Positions 33,760-46,263 of a stretch of 64,000 nt of DNA are shown piece by piece. The position numbers were made by a program, and so were the translations under genes. Origin of the DNA: Cotesia glomerata. Its lineage: Eukaryota > Arthropoda > Insecta > Hymenoptera > Braconidae. Below the pieces are notes generated by a model. It saw only the letters and a list, made by a program, of their open reading frames with translations, was not told the origin of the DNA and searched no databases. The stretch is taken from the NCBI RefSeq assembly GCF_020080835.1, contig NC_058159.1, positions 22,354,474 through 22,418,473 on the forward strand. Reading direction: 5' to 3'. The stretch's first letter is position 1. Every line of letters starts with the position of its first letter.

Positions 33760-35610
33760 CATGAATATTTCTCTATAATCAAATAGAATTTTATCAGTGC
33801 GTTTTTAAAGAATTTTTTACTGTTAATTCTATTTTTTGAAAACTAAAAATAATATCGATTGGTTTAAAATTTTTGAATCTTTTTTTTTCTTATTTCATTA
33901 CCTTTGTCAGAACGAAAAAAAAAACATGATGTTTCATCAAAAATTATTCATTCACTACAAACATTTTCTAATAATTATCTTTGTTAGACATTTAGAACCA
34001 GCTGATAAAAAAATTTCTCAAATAGCTTGCTTTCATTTTTTGTTCTATTGAATTGAATTCATGTATAAAAACTAAACATAGACCATAGGTAAAATCTATA
34101 ATATCTATAAATGTCTGAAAATGCAATTTTGTTGAATATTTTTTATGCAAAGTAATTGCTATTGAAAATGGCATTTTAAACTCAGTCAAGTGAAGAGAAC
34201 AGCCCGAAGCAGATATGAAATTATTTATATTTATGTATATGTATATATATTTATATATAGGTAGGTCTTTTAGGCCGAAAGGAATGTCCTGGCGACGTCT
34301 ATTCGTGTTCGCCAAAAAGCAATATCTTAAAACACAAGGACTGGCTTTGATCCAAAACAGAGCCACGCGTGCTTGTGTGGATGTTTTTTTCCTCATTTAT
34401 TTTTCTTTCTTTTCTCTATTTTTATTTTTATTTTTCTCTTTCTACATTTGTTTTTATTTATTTTTTTGCTTTTCGTTTCTTTCTTTTTTAGCTTTTTATT
34501 TCCGTTCAAACTCTCAGCTATAGTTGTCTCCCTTCAAGTCGTTCGTTTCTTTTGTTGCGACCTCCGGACTCGCGGTTATTTCACAAAAGACACGGCAAAG
34601 TCAAAAAACGTAAATTGAAAATCCCTGGGTATTGTCGAAAAATATAAAACCTAATAAATGAAAACTAAATGATTACTGCCACAAATATGTAAATAACCGC
34701 TGGTTTTTCGGGTTTTATTAAAAACTATCGGTTCCGCAGATTTCAGATAATTCAAACTCAAAGAAAAAAAAATATCGTTCTTCCGTTCCATGTTAAAAAG
34801 ACAAAACTGTGGTATTTATTTTTGCAGAAATATTAAGTCGTAACAATGTCGAATGGAAGAAAACGTAAACTTCATAAAATTTTTACGCTTGAGTGGTAAC
34901 AAAAAAATGACAATAAAGTAACAAAATATAAAATAAGAAACAATTTGATAAAGAATTTAATTGCAAACATTTTACTTTTAATATTTTTATTCATTTGATG
35001 CAAAACGACATTTAATTATGACGTACAGTAAAAAAAAGAAATTCATTTTGTAACGCTGTATTATTTTAATTGCGAATGTTACAATTATTTTGTTGCTATA
35101 CTTTGAAGTGCGCTCTCTACTTACTGTAATTCAAAAACGTTCAATAATGTCAAACAGATGGAAATTTTTTCATAAATCATCAAATTTTTCAAATTTAATT
35201 CAATTCAAATTAAAATTCTGACTATACAAAAATTCATTTCGTTTATAATAGTGATGAAAAAATGTTAAGGATAAGGATATTGAGGGTAAAGATATGGGGA
35301 AAGACATAAATAGATACCGTTTTTACACGTACTACCCTTATATCTAGCTATTCGTACGTTCAGTGTGCGTCTCATCAGTGACTTGGGTTTGCTCACACTT
35401 AATGAGTTTTACCTTTTACTGCTACTCCGTACTTCCCATCAGAGTTATGAGACCAAGGCTTTTTCTACTCGTCCTGGAGGCTTCTTTTTCATTTTCTCTT
35501 TTTTTTTTTTCTTTCAATTAACGAAGACTCTAAATGAGATATCTAAAAAATTAAGAAAAAAAAACTATGCCAATTTTATTTAGGTTTTTGTTTTATTTTG
35601 TCCGCGGATA
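33760..35610. other. Intergenic stretch with one GC-richer patch
   Basis: 34260-34380 ('aggccgaaaggaatgtcctg' and on) is GC-richer than its flanks and followed by a pyrimidine-rich run to about 34500; it could be a leader or exon but no frame is convincing. 35340-35365 has an initiator-like 'cgttcagtgtgcgtctc'. Otherwise nothing recognised. Confidence 0.4.
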
Positions 35611-35612
35611 TA

Positions 35613-37108
35613 CACTGTAAAAAATCCGGAGTGAATCGGGAGTGAAATTCACTCCCATTTCACTCCTATCACTCGGAGTTCCGGAGTGAAGTAATTAATC
35701 ACTCCGCGTAGGGAGTGAATCCGGAGTTTTTATTTGCCGAGTGATTTCGGAGTGATTTCGAATTTCACTCCGAAAAACATCCGCGTTAGGAGTTTTTAAA
35801 ATAAACAATATAAGGATGAATTTTTGTTCTACAAAAAAATCTCAAAATTAATCTTTATATATATATATATTTCTTCTGTGCGTGTGTTTGTCACTGAACT
35901 CCTCCTAAACGGCAGGACCGATTTTAATGAAATTTTTTGTGTGTCTTCCGGTGGATTCCAAAATGGTTTAGATTCACAATTCAGTCCACGAGAAAATGTT
36001 TATTTAATAGATTTTTTATTTATAAATTGTTGTTGATCTTGACTACCCACATGCACTTTTCATATATTTTATAAATATTATAAGATATATGAAAAAATTC
36101 ATGTGGGTACTCAAATGAAAGGTCTCGATGAGTATAAAATCATAATGGACTTATATTTATGAAAATGTTAATAATTAACGAATAATAATGTATTTTGTTA
36201 ACTAATGATGTTTTTAACGATATAAGCTCATTCTGATGTTACACTCATCAAGAGCTTTCATTTGAGTACCCACATGCATTTTTGATATATTTTTCATATA
36301 TAAATATATAAAATATATGAAAAATTGATGTGGGTACTCAAATGAAAGGTCTTGATGAGTGCAACATCAGGATGAGCTTATATCTTTAAAAATATCATTA
36401 GTTGACAAGATACAATGTCATTTCTTAATTATTGAAGTTTTGAAAGATATAAGCTCACCCCGATGTTACACTCATCGAGTTCTTTAATTTGAGTACCCAC
36501 ATAACATTTTTTATATATTTTATATATATGTTATTTGTGAAATATATAAATATATAAAATATATCAAAAATGCATGTGGGTACTCAAATGAAAGCTCTTG
36601 ATGAGTATAAAATCAGAATGGGCTTATATTTACGAAAATGTTAATTATTGAAGAATGCCCATTGCATATTGTTAACTAATGATGTTTTTAACTATACAAG
36701 CTCATTCTTAAAATTTCTAAATTTAAGACGTGTGTACATGATAACGTCTGTCGGGTCCGCTAGTATATATATATATATCTACATATTTTTTTTGACAATT
36801 TTTAATTATAATTAATTTATAAAAAGAAATAAATAAAAACATTATAATAATAATTAAAATGAAATATTATTAAAAATAATAAATTAAATTTTTAATAATT
36901 AAATATAAAAAGGGTTTATAAAAATATTTTCTCTACAAAAATTTATTTATTTTTAAATTCATTTATTTTGGGAGTGAATGCGGAGTGAATTTTATTATTA
37001 ATAAAAATTAACTCCTCGGAGTAAATATCACTCCCGCTGGGAGTGAATCCATTGAAAATCATTCACTCTTCATTCACTCCGCGTTCACTCCGCAAATTTT
37101 TTACAATG
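35613..37108. mobile_element. 'actccgg' MITE with an internal Helitron (TA duplication)
   Basis: Ends CACTGTAAAAAAT and ATTTTTTACAATG, flanked by TA at 35611-35612 and 37109-37110. Both arms repeat 'ggagtgaa' and 'ttcactcc' at least ten times. Between the arms sits a Helitron-like element (35852-36763). A second copy starts at 38840 with the Helitron at the same internal position. Confidence 0.8.
35852..36763 (+). mobile_element. Non-autonomous Helitron with hairpin tandem repeats
   Basis: Starts TCTTTATATAT and ends 'gtcgggtccgCTAG' followed by T, as expected for Helitrons. The 5' region has the usual 'ggcaggaccgattttaatga' text. The interior has about three ~228-bp units, each with 'gtacccacatgcat' facing 'atgtgggtac' (36040, 36268 and 36493). 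No protein. Confidence 0.75.
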
Positions 37109-37110
37109 TA

Positions 37111-38837
37111 TGAATTCAACATAGTAAAAAAGCTTGGTAAATCTCGTCTCCTTATAAAACAAGTGCTTAAAATATATGTGTTTAGATAAACCAAACTTTT
37201 TTTTATATCATTTAGTTTTAAAAATAATTTTTTTAGAAATTTCCATGACAAAATTTTCCGATTTGACCTGACATGGCATACTATGTCCATATGTGTCATG
37301 ATATTATTTTCGGTATGTACATATATGCCTATGTCGGGTCATATATGCTCAGATATTTTTATATATAATATTTCGACCAAAAGTAGTGTTGAAAATCTCC
37401 AACGGAGTGCGTAAGATCGCTCAATCGTCTCCTTCTAAGAGAGTTTAGTTTAGTTCTAAAATAAAAATCCATTTTTTCTCTCTCCTAAGGTAACTATCTG
37501 AAATTGATTGTTAGTTTAATCAACTGCTAAACCAATTTTTGTTTAATGAGAATTGTTAATTAATAAACGTATTTTTGAAAAAAATTTGAAAATGATAATA
37601 AACTGTTTTTTTTATCCTCGTATATAGTCTTACATGACTATATCAAATAATTTTTTTCATGAAAATTTACATGCTGTAAAAACTATAAATATAAATTGTT
37701 TCGTCAAAGCAGAATATTCTGAATTGGAAGATGATAATTGAATTAACGCCCTAATGATATGTATATTTAGAGATAATTGTTTGATTAATCAATTGAGTTG
37801 AATTTAATGATCAGCGCCCGTAATCGATTGATTTGATGATAAAATTACAACGTTTGCAGAGTCATTATCCAACCGTCTGTGTATTTTGTATGGATAGATT
37901 CCAGCTACACATACGTATACACTTAGATACACACAGTGTATATAAATACAAGAAGGTATGGAGACAAGAGTGAATGCAAGTGCTTTCTTGTGAATCTAAT
38001 TAACGGAGAAATGGTCGGTAGTTATATGCACAACCGTATAATAGTGCAGGAGTTTCTTGATTAGGACATGGTTCAGTTGTATTCGTCTTTTGCCTCCACT
38101 ACTTCTTCCTCTCCTTTGGCTGTTCCGCTTAACATGTAGGTTATATAATATCTGCGTCTATTTTCCAGTTCTCTGCAGCAAGCTGCAACTTTGTTTCGAG
38201 CCACCTTATGTTTTTCATTATTAATTCCGCATATGGCAGTTTCCTTTAATTACACCTCGGGCTGTATGAGCATAACCTGATGACGCCCTAGTATTTTCAT
38301 ACAGACATTACATTCCATCCAACTCCACACACTTTATGAAAGCATAATTTATTTTCATATATATGACATTTTAACAAATTATATACATTTTAGTTTATTA
38401 TATTCACGCACTCGACACTCAACACACATTAACCTACTCGCAAATCACTATTTATACTACTGGATACATTTATTTCTATGCAATTAAAACACATTCGCTT
38501 TTTAATGTTTGCTTTCAAAATGATATTTTTTTATAGCAAGCGTTTTTTGAATAAAAATGTATGAACATAAAACGAATGTTTTTTCTAGTATTTTAGTTGC
38601 ATTAGAATCAGGATAATGTATGACATGTCTTACAAGTTTACATGCACATCGTATATTCAGTTGCTCTCAAGAGAATAAAATTTACTAAGCATCATCATAC
38701 TTTTTTATAACTTAAATTATATTCTGTGGGTGGCAGCATTGAAAATATTGATGTATTTAAAATTAAAATTACAAAAAAAAATATCGAATTAAATTTTATT
38801 TAAAGACAAGGTTTTTTATTTGTAAATTTTACGATGC
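37111..38837. other. Intergenic stretch
   Basis: No supported gene. 37980-38260 is less AT-rich than its flanks but lacks a usable open frame. No repeat was recognised. Confidence 0.4.
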
Positions 38838-38839
38838 TA

Positions 38840-39079
38840 CACTGTACAAAATCCGGAGTGAATCGGGAGTGAATTTCACTCCCATTTCACTCCCATCACT
38901 CGGAGTTCCGGAGTGAAGTAATTAATCACTCCGCGTAGGGAGTGAATCCGGAGTTTTTATTTGCGGAGTGATTTCGAAGTGATTTCGAATTTCACTCCGA
39001 AAAACATCCGCGTTCGTAGTTTTTAAAATAAATAAAATAAGGATGAATTTTCGTTCTACAAAAAAAATCTCAAAATTAA
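38840..39079. mobile_element. Left part of a second 'actccgg' MITE
   Basis: After TA (38838-38839), CACTGTACAAAATCCGGAGT and about 220 bp nearly identical to 35613-35851. It runs straight into the same Helitron start. The right half was not found downstream; it is replaced by a (TA)n tract after 43329. Confidence 0.75.
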
Positions 39080-39844
39080 TCTTTATATATATATTTCTTC
39101 TGTACGTGTGTTTGTCACTGAACTCCTAAACGGCTGGACCGATTTTAATGAAATTTTTTGTGTGTCTTCCGGTGGATTCCAGAATGGTTTAGATTCACAA
39201 TTCAGTCCACGAGAAAATGTTTATTTAATCAATTTTTTATTTATAAATTGTTGTTGACCTTGACTACCCACATGCACTTTTCATATATTTTATAAATATC
39301 ATAAGATATATGAAAAAATTCATGTGGGTACTCAAATGAAAGGTCTCGATGAGTATAAAATCATAATGGACTTATATTTATGAAAATGTTAATAATTAAC
39401 GAATGATAATGTATTTTGTTAACTAATGATGATTTTAACGATATAAGCTCATTCTGATGTTACACTCATCAAGAGCTTTCATTTGAGTACCCACATGCAT
39501 TTTTGATATATTTTTCATTTATACATATCTAATATATAAAATTCTCGTGTCACAATGTTCGTTCCCATACTCCTCCGAAACGGCTTGACCGATTCTCATG
39601 AAATTTTTTATGCATATTCAGTAAGCCTGAGAATCGGCTACTATCTATTTTTCTAACCTCTAAATGATAAGGGGTGTTCACCCTAAAAATTTTTTTTTAT
39701 TTTTTTGATAAAATTTTTTTTTTTTATTTTTTTATTATGTGGCATCAAAAAATACATACAACTCTAAATTTGCACTTTTTTATCACCAACCCTTGCTTTT
39801 TAATAGTCATTTTCATAATTTTATCATTTTCTATCCCGCTCGAT

Positions 39845-40584
39845 AACATCAATTATTATCACTAGGTAAGTTATCCCCTCCATGTGTTTACCGGTGTCAC
39901 CCTGTAAACAGCACGGAGTAGGGATGTTACCTCTACAGTTTTCGGCTATTATTAGTGTTTATGCTTCAAGCGTAGTAGTTAAATATTTTTACTATCTCAG
40001 TGTAACTCTCATATCAAATATATTCTCGAGTAACTTTATTATTTATTTATTAATAACTAATATTATTGAATATAATTAATTATAAATAAGTAATAAAATT
40101 ATTAATTTTGAGTGTAAATCGCACGATCAGTTAATTAAGTGACTTACATAACCTCTAAAATACTCAACACGTGTCACGAGTTCCCGCAAAGAAAGGCTAT
40201 TGAGTTGTAAGTATAAATTATTTTTTACGTTTATTATAAAATCAAAAATTATTCTTTCTTATTTATAACGAAAATATTGTTGGGAATGGTGAAAAACGAA
40301 TTCGGTGAAAGTTAAATTTTTATTACAATTGGGAAATTTTTTTTTGTGTTTACTTATAAGAGCTCTAACTTCGACAGAATTTTTTTTTTCACTATTTCTA
40401 ACAATATGTATTTTCGATATAATTAAGAAACATAAAATTTTTCGCTTTCGTGAAACTATCTAATTTTTACATGTATATTTAATGTAATCAAAGATGAAAT
40501 AAATGATTAATATAATAATTAAATATAATAATTAAATAATTCAATCAGTTCTACGCATGTGTGTTTTGTATTGTACAGTGAACA
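39845..40584 (+). other. 5' non-coding part of the Rep Helitron
   Basis: AT-rich leader between the Helitron 5' end and the Rep start, with no gene. Short open frames in 39.67-40.08 kb are AT-driven. Confidence 0.45.
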
Positions 40585-42550
40585 ATGCCAACAAAACGCA
40601 AAGGGGCCAATTTGAGCCATGATACAAATAAATCTAGAAGCATTCGAAATAGAAGAGCCCAAAGAATCGAAGAACAAGTTCAGGAAGCAAATACTGGAGC
40701 GCGTGTGAGAATGGCGCAATTGCGTCAAGAACAATCAGACGATACACGAGCTGAACGCAATGTAGTCATGAGATTAGAACAACGACAATCACACCGTTTT
40801 ACCGTCAATAGACGCAGAGCGAATGACCAACAACGCCAACAGGCACATCGAGCATTTGTAGCTACATCATTTCTGCGTCTAGCATTTCAGTATGAGCCCG
40901 ATATTGAATATTATGCTCATTCAAAAGTAGTAATTGGTGCTATGGACAAAGAATGCCCGTATTGTCATGCTTTGAAATTCAAAAATGAACCAGCCGGGAT
41001 GTGTTGCGCGTCAGGGAAGGTACAACTACCTGTAATTGAAACACCACCGGAACCATTGAACGGTTTGCTTATCGGCACAGATCCAGATTCTAACGTGTTC
41101 CTGAAGTCCATTCGAACATTCAACTCATGCTTTCAAATGACATCGTTCGGAGCAACAGAAATAGTTCAAAATACTAATGCAAATGGTCAACAATACAATT
41201 CTACATTTAAAATCAGAGGCCAAGTTTATCATAAAATAGGCTCATTGCTGCCAATGCCAAACGAACCACATAAATTTTTACAAATCTACTTTATGGGCGG
41301 CGAGGACTCCGGAAGCGCACTAGCCAATCGGGTGGATACACGTTGTGGCTACAATAACCTTGATTCATTCTTTGCTAGACGCATCGTCAGCGAGCTGGAT
41401 GCTCTATTGAATGAGCATAATGAATTGTTGAAAATATTCAAATCCCACATGCACAAATTAGAAAGCGATAATCACGCTATTGTTATTAATCCTGATAAAA
41501 CACCAGCTGGAGAACACATTCGTAGATTTAATGCACCTGTTGCTGACGACGTTGCTGGAATCATGGTTGGCGATCGTACAGGTGCACAAGAAATTGTGAT
41601 TCGTAGGAGAAATAATAATCTTCAGTTCATTGCTGATACACACCGTTCATACGACGCTCTCCAATATCCGCTAATCTTCTGGAAGGGACAAGATGGATGT
41701 AGCATAAATATTAAACAACGAGATCCCGTATCAGGTACTTCATTTATTATGAATTTGATTATTACACTTTTAACAAAACAATTAAATTATTAAACGCAAT
41801 TAACTTAAATTAATATTTATGAATATATTATTACAGGAGGCGAAACAAACAAGAACGTTAGCTCGAAGGATTATTATGCGTATAGATTGATGATTAGACG
41901 CGGGCTGGATAACGTCATTCTACGATTTCGAGAGCTTTGTCAACAATTCATGGTCGACATGTACGCGAAGATAGAAGGCGAACGACTACGATACTTACGA
42001 TATAATCAACTCAAGCTACGTGTGGAAGAGTACATTCACTTGCGAGACGCTATTGTCAACAACGCCGACGCCGCCGAAATTGGTAACTCTGTCATTCTAC
42101 CATCATCGTACGTAGGCAGTCCACGTCATATGCAAGAGTATATACAGGATGCTCTGACTTTCGTGCGCAAATATGGGCGACCGTGTTTATTTATCACGTT
42201 CACATGTAATCCAAAATGGCCAGAGATTACATCTTTTCTGTTGCCTGGCCAAAATGCAATACATCGTCATGACATTACAGCACGTGTGTTTAGACAAAAG
42301 CTGAAATCATTAATAAATTTTATTACTAAATCACATGTATTTGATCCCACACGTTGCTGGCTGTATTCGGTTGAGTGGCAAAAGCGAGGATTACCTCATG
42401 CCCACATTTTGGTATGGTTAATCGACAAAATCCGTCCTGAAGAAATAGATAATATAATTTCTGCAGAAATTCTCGATCCGTCTACTGATCAATTGCTGTT
42501 TGATATTGTTACAGCAAACATGATTAATGGCCCATGCGGTACTTATATAA
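40585..42550 (+). pseudogene. Helitron Rep-helicase, N-terminal half with one intron
   Basis: Exon 1 (40585-41734) opens MPTKRKGANLSHDTNK, a basic start, then CPYCHALKFKNEPAGMCC, a zinc-binding-like motif typical of Helitron N-terminal regions, and ends DPVSG. A 102-bp intron (GT 41735, AG 41836) has phase 1. Exon 2 reads GETNKNVSSKDYYAYRLM, the Helitron-like N domain (CLFITFTCNPKWPEI) and the HUH motif GLPHAHILVWL. It breaks after GPCGT at about 42545, just before the region that normally holds the catalytic tyrosine. The helicase is absent, so the protein is inactive. Confidence 0.85.
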
Positions 42551-42554
42551 ATTT

Positions 42555-42886
42555 ACTGAGTAGGTCCCCCCCCTTTCCCCTATCCGTTCTTTCCCAACTC
42601 CCTTAAAAATTTGCTTTGATATGGCTCTTTACCGTAAGATGGACGGTGGCGTTGTTTGCTCGGTGGGTCTTATATACGTGACTGAATATAGTAGTCAGTA
42701 CTTGTCTCGGATAGCTTAACTGGTAGAGCCCTTGGCGCGTAACCGAGAGATCTGGGTTCGATTCCCAGTCTGGGCTGTCTGATTATTTTTTCAATTACGG
42801 AAAAATCCCCACTGAGTAGGTCCCCCCCCCCCTTTCCCCTATCCGTTCTTTCCCAACTCCCTTAAAAATTTGCTTTGATATGGCTT
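42555..42886 (+). repeat. tRNA-derived repeat, about 1.3 tandem units of 256 bp
   Basis: The unit begins 'actgagtaggtccccccc' at 42555 and again at 42811. The second unit stops after 'gctttgatatggct' at about 42885. The middle holds a tRNA-like sequence (42705-42776). A related copy is at 60929-61185. It may be a SINE whose tRNA part is internal rather than at the 5' end. Confidence 0.7.
42705..42776 (+). repeat. tRNA-like fold with perfect B box
   Basis: Acceptor TCTCGGA/TCTGGGC pairs at 6 of 7 positions. D-arm GCTT...GAGC; anticodon stem CTTGG/CCGAG with loop CGCGTAA (G at position 33 instead of U; nominal anticodon CGT); T-arm CTGGG/CCCAG. A box TAGCTTAACTGG has one mismatch; B box GGTTCGATTCC is exact (42755-42765). 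The G33 and the first-pair mismatch argue against a working tRNA, and its copy at 61 kb shows it is part of a repeat. Confidence 0.6.
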
Positions 42887-43329
42887 TTAAATAATTATTA
42901 CTTTTAATAAATTAAAACAATTAATGTTTGGTGTTTTGTTATTTTTAAACAACATTCCCTTATCGTTCACAGCGCTCCAGGCCTTTTTCACTCATATTCC
43001 ACATCCTTATACACTTCCAATAAGTTAGTAATTTTTTTTCGACACTAGAAATTCTCTAGAAATTATTCACATGGCAAAACAACGTTTGCCGGGTCAGCTA
43101 GTATATAATATATATAAATATATAAAATATATGAAAAATTGATGAGGGTACTCAAATGAAAGCTCTTGATGAGTATGAAATCAGTATGGGCTTATATTTA
43201 CGAAAATGTTAATTATTGAAGAATGCCCATTGCATATTGTTAACTAATGATGTTTTTAACTATACAAGCTCATTCCTAAAATTTCTAAATTTAAGACGTG
43301 TGTACATGACAACGTCTGGGAGCCGCTAG

Positions 43330-43402
<73 letters not shown>
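43330..43402. repeat. (TA)n tract
   Basis: Alternating TA following the Helitron 3' end, with one short irregularity near 43353. Confidence 0.9.
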
Positions 43403-43404
<2 letters not shown>

Positions 43405-43454
43405 GGTGAGCCAAAAAAACTAACCTATCGAATTTATGGGTTAAAATGAACCTA

Positions 43455-43703
43455 CACGGAGAAAAAAAAACAACTCTGATTACTATTTTGTGCAGTACTC
43501 AGTACTGCTTTGGAAGAAAATGAGGTTAGAATGTTTGAGACAGTAGAGAGCGCTACATAAAAACTACTGACTATTGTCTGCACATTACTGAGCCGTGTTC
43601 TGGCACTAACCAGTCGTGTTTCGTACAGCACTCACTACTGACTATGAATATTTTTCTAATATTTGTACGAAACAATAATCATTGCTGTTTTATTTTCTCC
43701 GCC
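43455..43703. mobile_element. Palindromic MITE with 'agtactcagtactg' words
   Basis: Starts CACGGAGAAAAAAAAACA and ends TGTTTTATTTTCTCCGCC, flanked by TA (43453-43454, 43704-43705). The interior repeats 'actactgact', 'cagtactcagtactg' and complements. Non-coding. Confidence 0.65.
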
Positions 43704-43705
43704 TA

Positions 43706-44200
43706 TATATCAAAAAAAAAATTTCCCTGCAAGGCAGGATTTCTAGCTCAATTTTGAAAGGTATCGGTGAGCATTCAAAGTTTCCCATTTAAATAACACG
43801 TAAAAAAATCTTTTTTCATTAAAAATAATATAACTTTTGAACCGCTTGAGATAAAAATTTTTTAACGGCGGATTCTTGAAGGGCATTAAATTTCCTACAA
43901 AATATTATGCCTGGTTCTATTTTTTAAAGTCAAAAATTCATATATTAACGGGTCATGTAAATTGAGCAAAAAATCAAAATAAGCAATTTTAGGCATTTAT
44001 TGTTAAAAATTTTTATATTCAAGGAAGTAAATTACTTGGAAACAAAATAAGTAGGGGGGGGGCGTATACAAGTATTATTTATAAGTATTATTGTAAAAGC
44101 GTGGTTTAAAGCTCCTTGTCCGATAAGCGCTCCAGCTCAAGACTTAGATTTCTTGAAAAAAGTTAATTAATTATAAAAATATTAATAAAAACATTTCGGA
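43706..44200. other. Repeat-like AT-rich stretch
   Basis: 'attaaatttcctacaaaa' and 'cccatttaaataacacg' resemble parts of 25.9 kb and of the hAT-like element arms at 12.8 kb, suggesting a shared old family. No gene. Confidence 0.45.
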
Positions 44201-45160
44201 AAGCCAAGTTCGCTCCAAACTAGCAAAACTCAGGTTAGCGTTACTTGAAACCAGTTCGGCGTTCCCATATGATATATCAGACTTAAGGAATCCATGAAAC
44301 TTTCCTAGTTACGTTCAAATATGGCAAGCCAAACATTTCTTTCTGCCTACCTTGGTTTTTATGAGGTATAACCTAGGCAAGCCTAAGTTAGGCAAGCCAA
44401 ACTTGCCCCGAATTGGTTCTTCGGCATATGCCTCAATGAAATTTCTAGTCGGGTACATGAGACACCATGTTTATAGGTACAATACACAAATACTCTCATA
44501 AATACACACTTTTATATGTATAGAACTAAAAAGCTTAACCTTCGAAAGACTTGAAGCCAAATAATTACCGTAACTCCTATTCTTTCCTGCTTCACAGCGT
44601 TATTTATATTTATAAAAATATAAATAAATATAAAAATATAAATATCTTCTCCCACTCCGTTTTAGAGTACTTTGGCAAGAAACGCCGAAGTTCGTCAAAC
44701 GTTTGGAATGCCTAACTTGCAGGAAATTATAAAATCAAAAGGTCTACGGAAGTTCGGTTTGCCAAACTTAAAAGTAATTGGGGCCATCTATGGTAAGACG
44801 AAGTTTGACGAATGTTTGGAATACCTAACTTGCAGGAAATTATAAAATCCAAAGACTTACGAAAGTTCGGTTTACCAAACTTAAAGGTAATTAGGGACAT
44901 TTATGGCAAGCCAAACTTCGGCAAATCTTTGGTTATCATTACTTCCAACTAGTCAGGCATTCCAAAGGTTCGCCGAAGTTCGGCTTGCCATAGATGTCTC
45001 AAATTACATGCAAATTTGGCATGCCAATCTTCGTTTTGCCTAAAGTGGATTTAAGAAGGCGCAAATTAGGCTTGCCTAAGTTAGGCAAGCCAAACTTGCC
45101 CCTCACTAATTCTTCGGCATTCCTGACTACAATTTCTAGTCGGGCTAGTGTAACACTTGT
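44200..45160. repeat. GCCAAACTT/AAGTTTGGC-rich repeat region
   Basis: An ~80-bp block with 'aggcaagccaaacttgcccc' and 'tttctagtcggg' occurs at 44380-44456 and again at 45075-45150. Between them a ~118-bp unit ('cctaacttgcaggaaattat', 'gttcggtttgccaaactt') is repeated at 44708 and 44826. Many short inverted words GGCAAGCC/GGCTTGCC could fold. The 99-codon frame here is an artefact. Confidence 0.65.
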
Positions 45161-46225
45161 TCATCAGCCAACAGACCTCGCAAAAACCCATTTCCCATTC
45201 CTATTGTTTTTCTCCACAACCCTGATTATTTACACTTTATTTGTTCTCTCAATAGTAAGCTTTCGTACAGTAGTGCCTTTCTTCTATTCATGACTGTCCT
45301 TACATAAACAAGCCGGCATGCACTCCTTTTTTTATCATAAAATTTAGGATCTTTTTTTTGTCTTTCCTCAATTACTATTATCATCGTTATCATTATCATC
45401 ATAGTAATTCTCTTTTTATTTTTGTTCCATCACTTCCTTGATTTTTTTTCAGTCTTGAGTCTTTTGATTTTCGTTTGGTAATATTTCGTTCTTTCTAGGT
45501 TACTTTTCCCTTCATGATTGTCATCATTTTTACTCATTGTCTTTTTCATCTTCCCTTAAATCTCAATTCGTACAGTATGCATTCGTTAACGCCGGTGATA
45601 CGTCGAAAAAGAGGAAAAGGAAAAATGCAAGAATGTGAATAAAAAACGATTTTTTCTTTTTTTTTTTCTTTTTTTCGTTGCGTTTATTGGCAAGAACAAA
45701 GAGCCACATTTTCTTTTGTCAGATTCTATTCAATATTTTTCTTTTTGCCTTTGTCGTCATTTTTAACTGATAAATTTGACACAAAACTGACAAGTGTTAT
45801 TTTAATGTGGATAATTGTCTAAGTTTATTTTTATTTTTATTCATCTAGATTCTATAATTTACCGATTTTTTAATTAAAGTTCTTTTATACGTTTTTATTA
45901 GAGCATTTGTCAGGTTTCTTTTGTCTCTTTCAACACGCTTTTTGATAATTATCTCAAGTGTCAGATTTGAAGACTACCAAATAATAAAAAAAAGTTTTAC
46001 GTTTCGTGTGTAAGTTACTGAAGGAATAAAACTTTGTGTAGTAATAGAGATTGAGTAATTTTGGTGCGCTCAATTGGTGGAAAAGTGGTCGAAATGTCGG
46101 GCTTTGGTCATGCCTATAATTCGTACTTTCATCGAACTACCTAAATGCAGGTGGTTTGCGTTTTGTCCATGCTTAAATTTTCACTTCTGTCGATGTCTAC
46201 ATGCATGTATATTTTAGGTACACAC

Positions 46226-46228
<3 letters not shown>
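45161..46228. other. Intergenic stretch
   Basis: No supported gene or repeat. T-rich runs occur at 45655-45675. Confidence 0.4.

Positions 46229-46260
<32 letters not shown>

Positions 46261-46263
<3 letters not shown>

Larger units (their letters stand above)
39528..43101 (+). mobile_element. Rep-encoding Helitron, internally deleted
   Basis: The 5' end TCTAATATATAAAATTC lies after A. The 3' end has hairpin GGCAAA/TTTGCC (43073-43090), then 'gggtcagCTAG' and T. It carries the first half of a Rep-helicase gene (40585-42550). The catalytic Tyr part and the helicase are missing; a tRNA-derived repeat takes their place. Complete relatives would be much longer than 3.6 kb. Confidence 0.85.
39080..43329 (+). 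mobile_element. Non-autonomous Helitron, second copy, split by an autonomous-type Helitron
   Basis: 39080-39527 and 43102-43329 together match 35852-36763 in order, ending 'ggagccgCTAG'. The interruption is exactly the Helitron 39528-43101, placed between A and T. Confidence 0.75.

Noticed and set aside
33992..34618. Frames near 34.0-34.6 kb
   Set aside because: Phe/Ile-rich translations of T-rich DNA; the GC-richer patch inside does not keep one frame.
42705..42776. Functional tRNA-Thr (CGT) gene
   Set aside because: Position 33 is G, the first acceptor pair mismatches, and the sequence is part of a repeat with a second copy at 61 kb.
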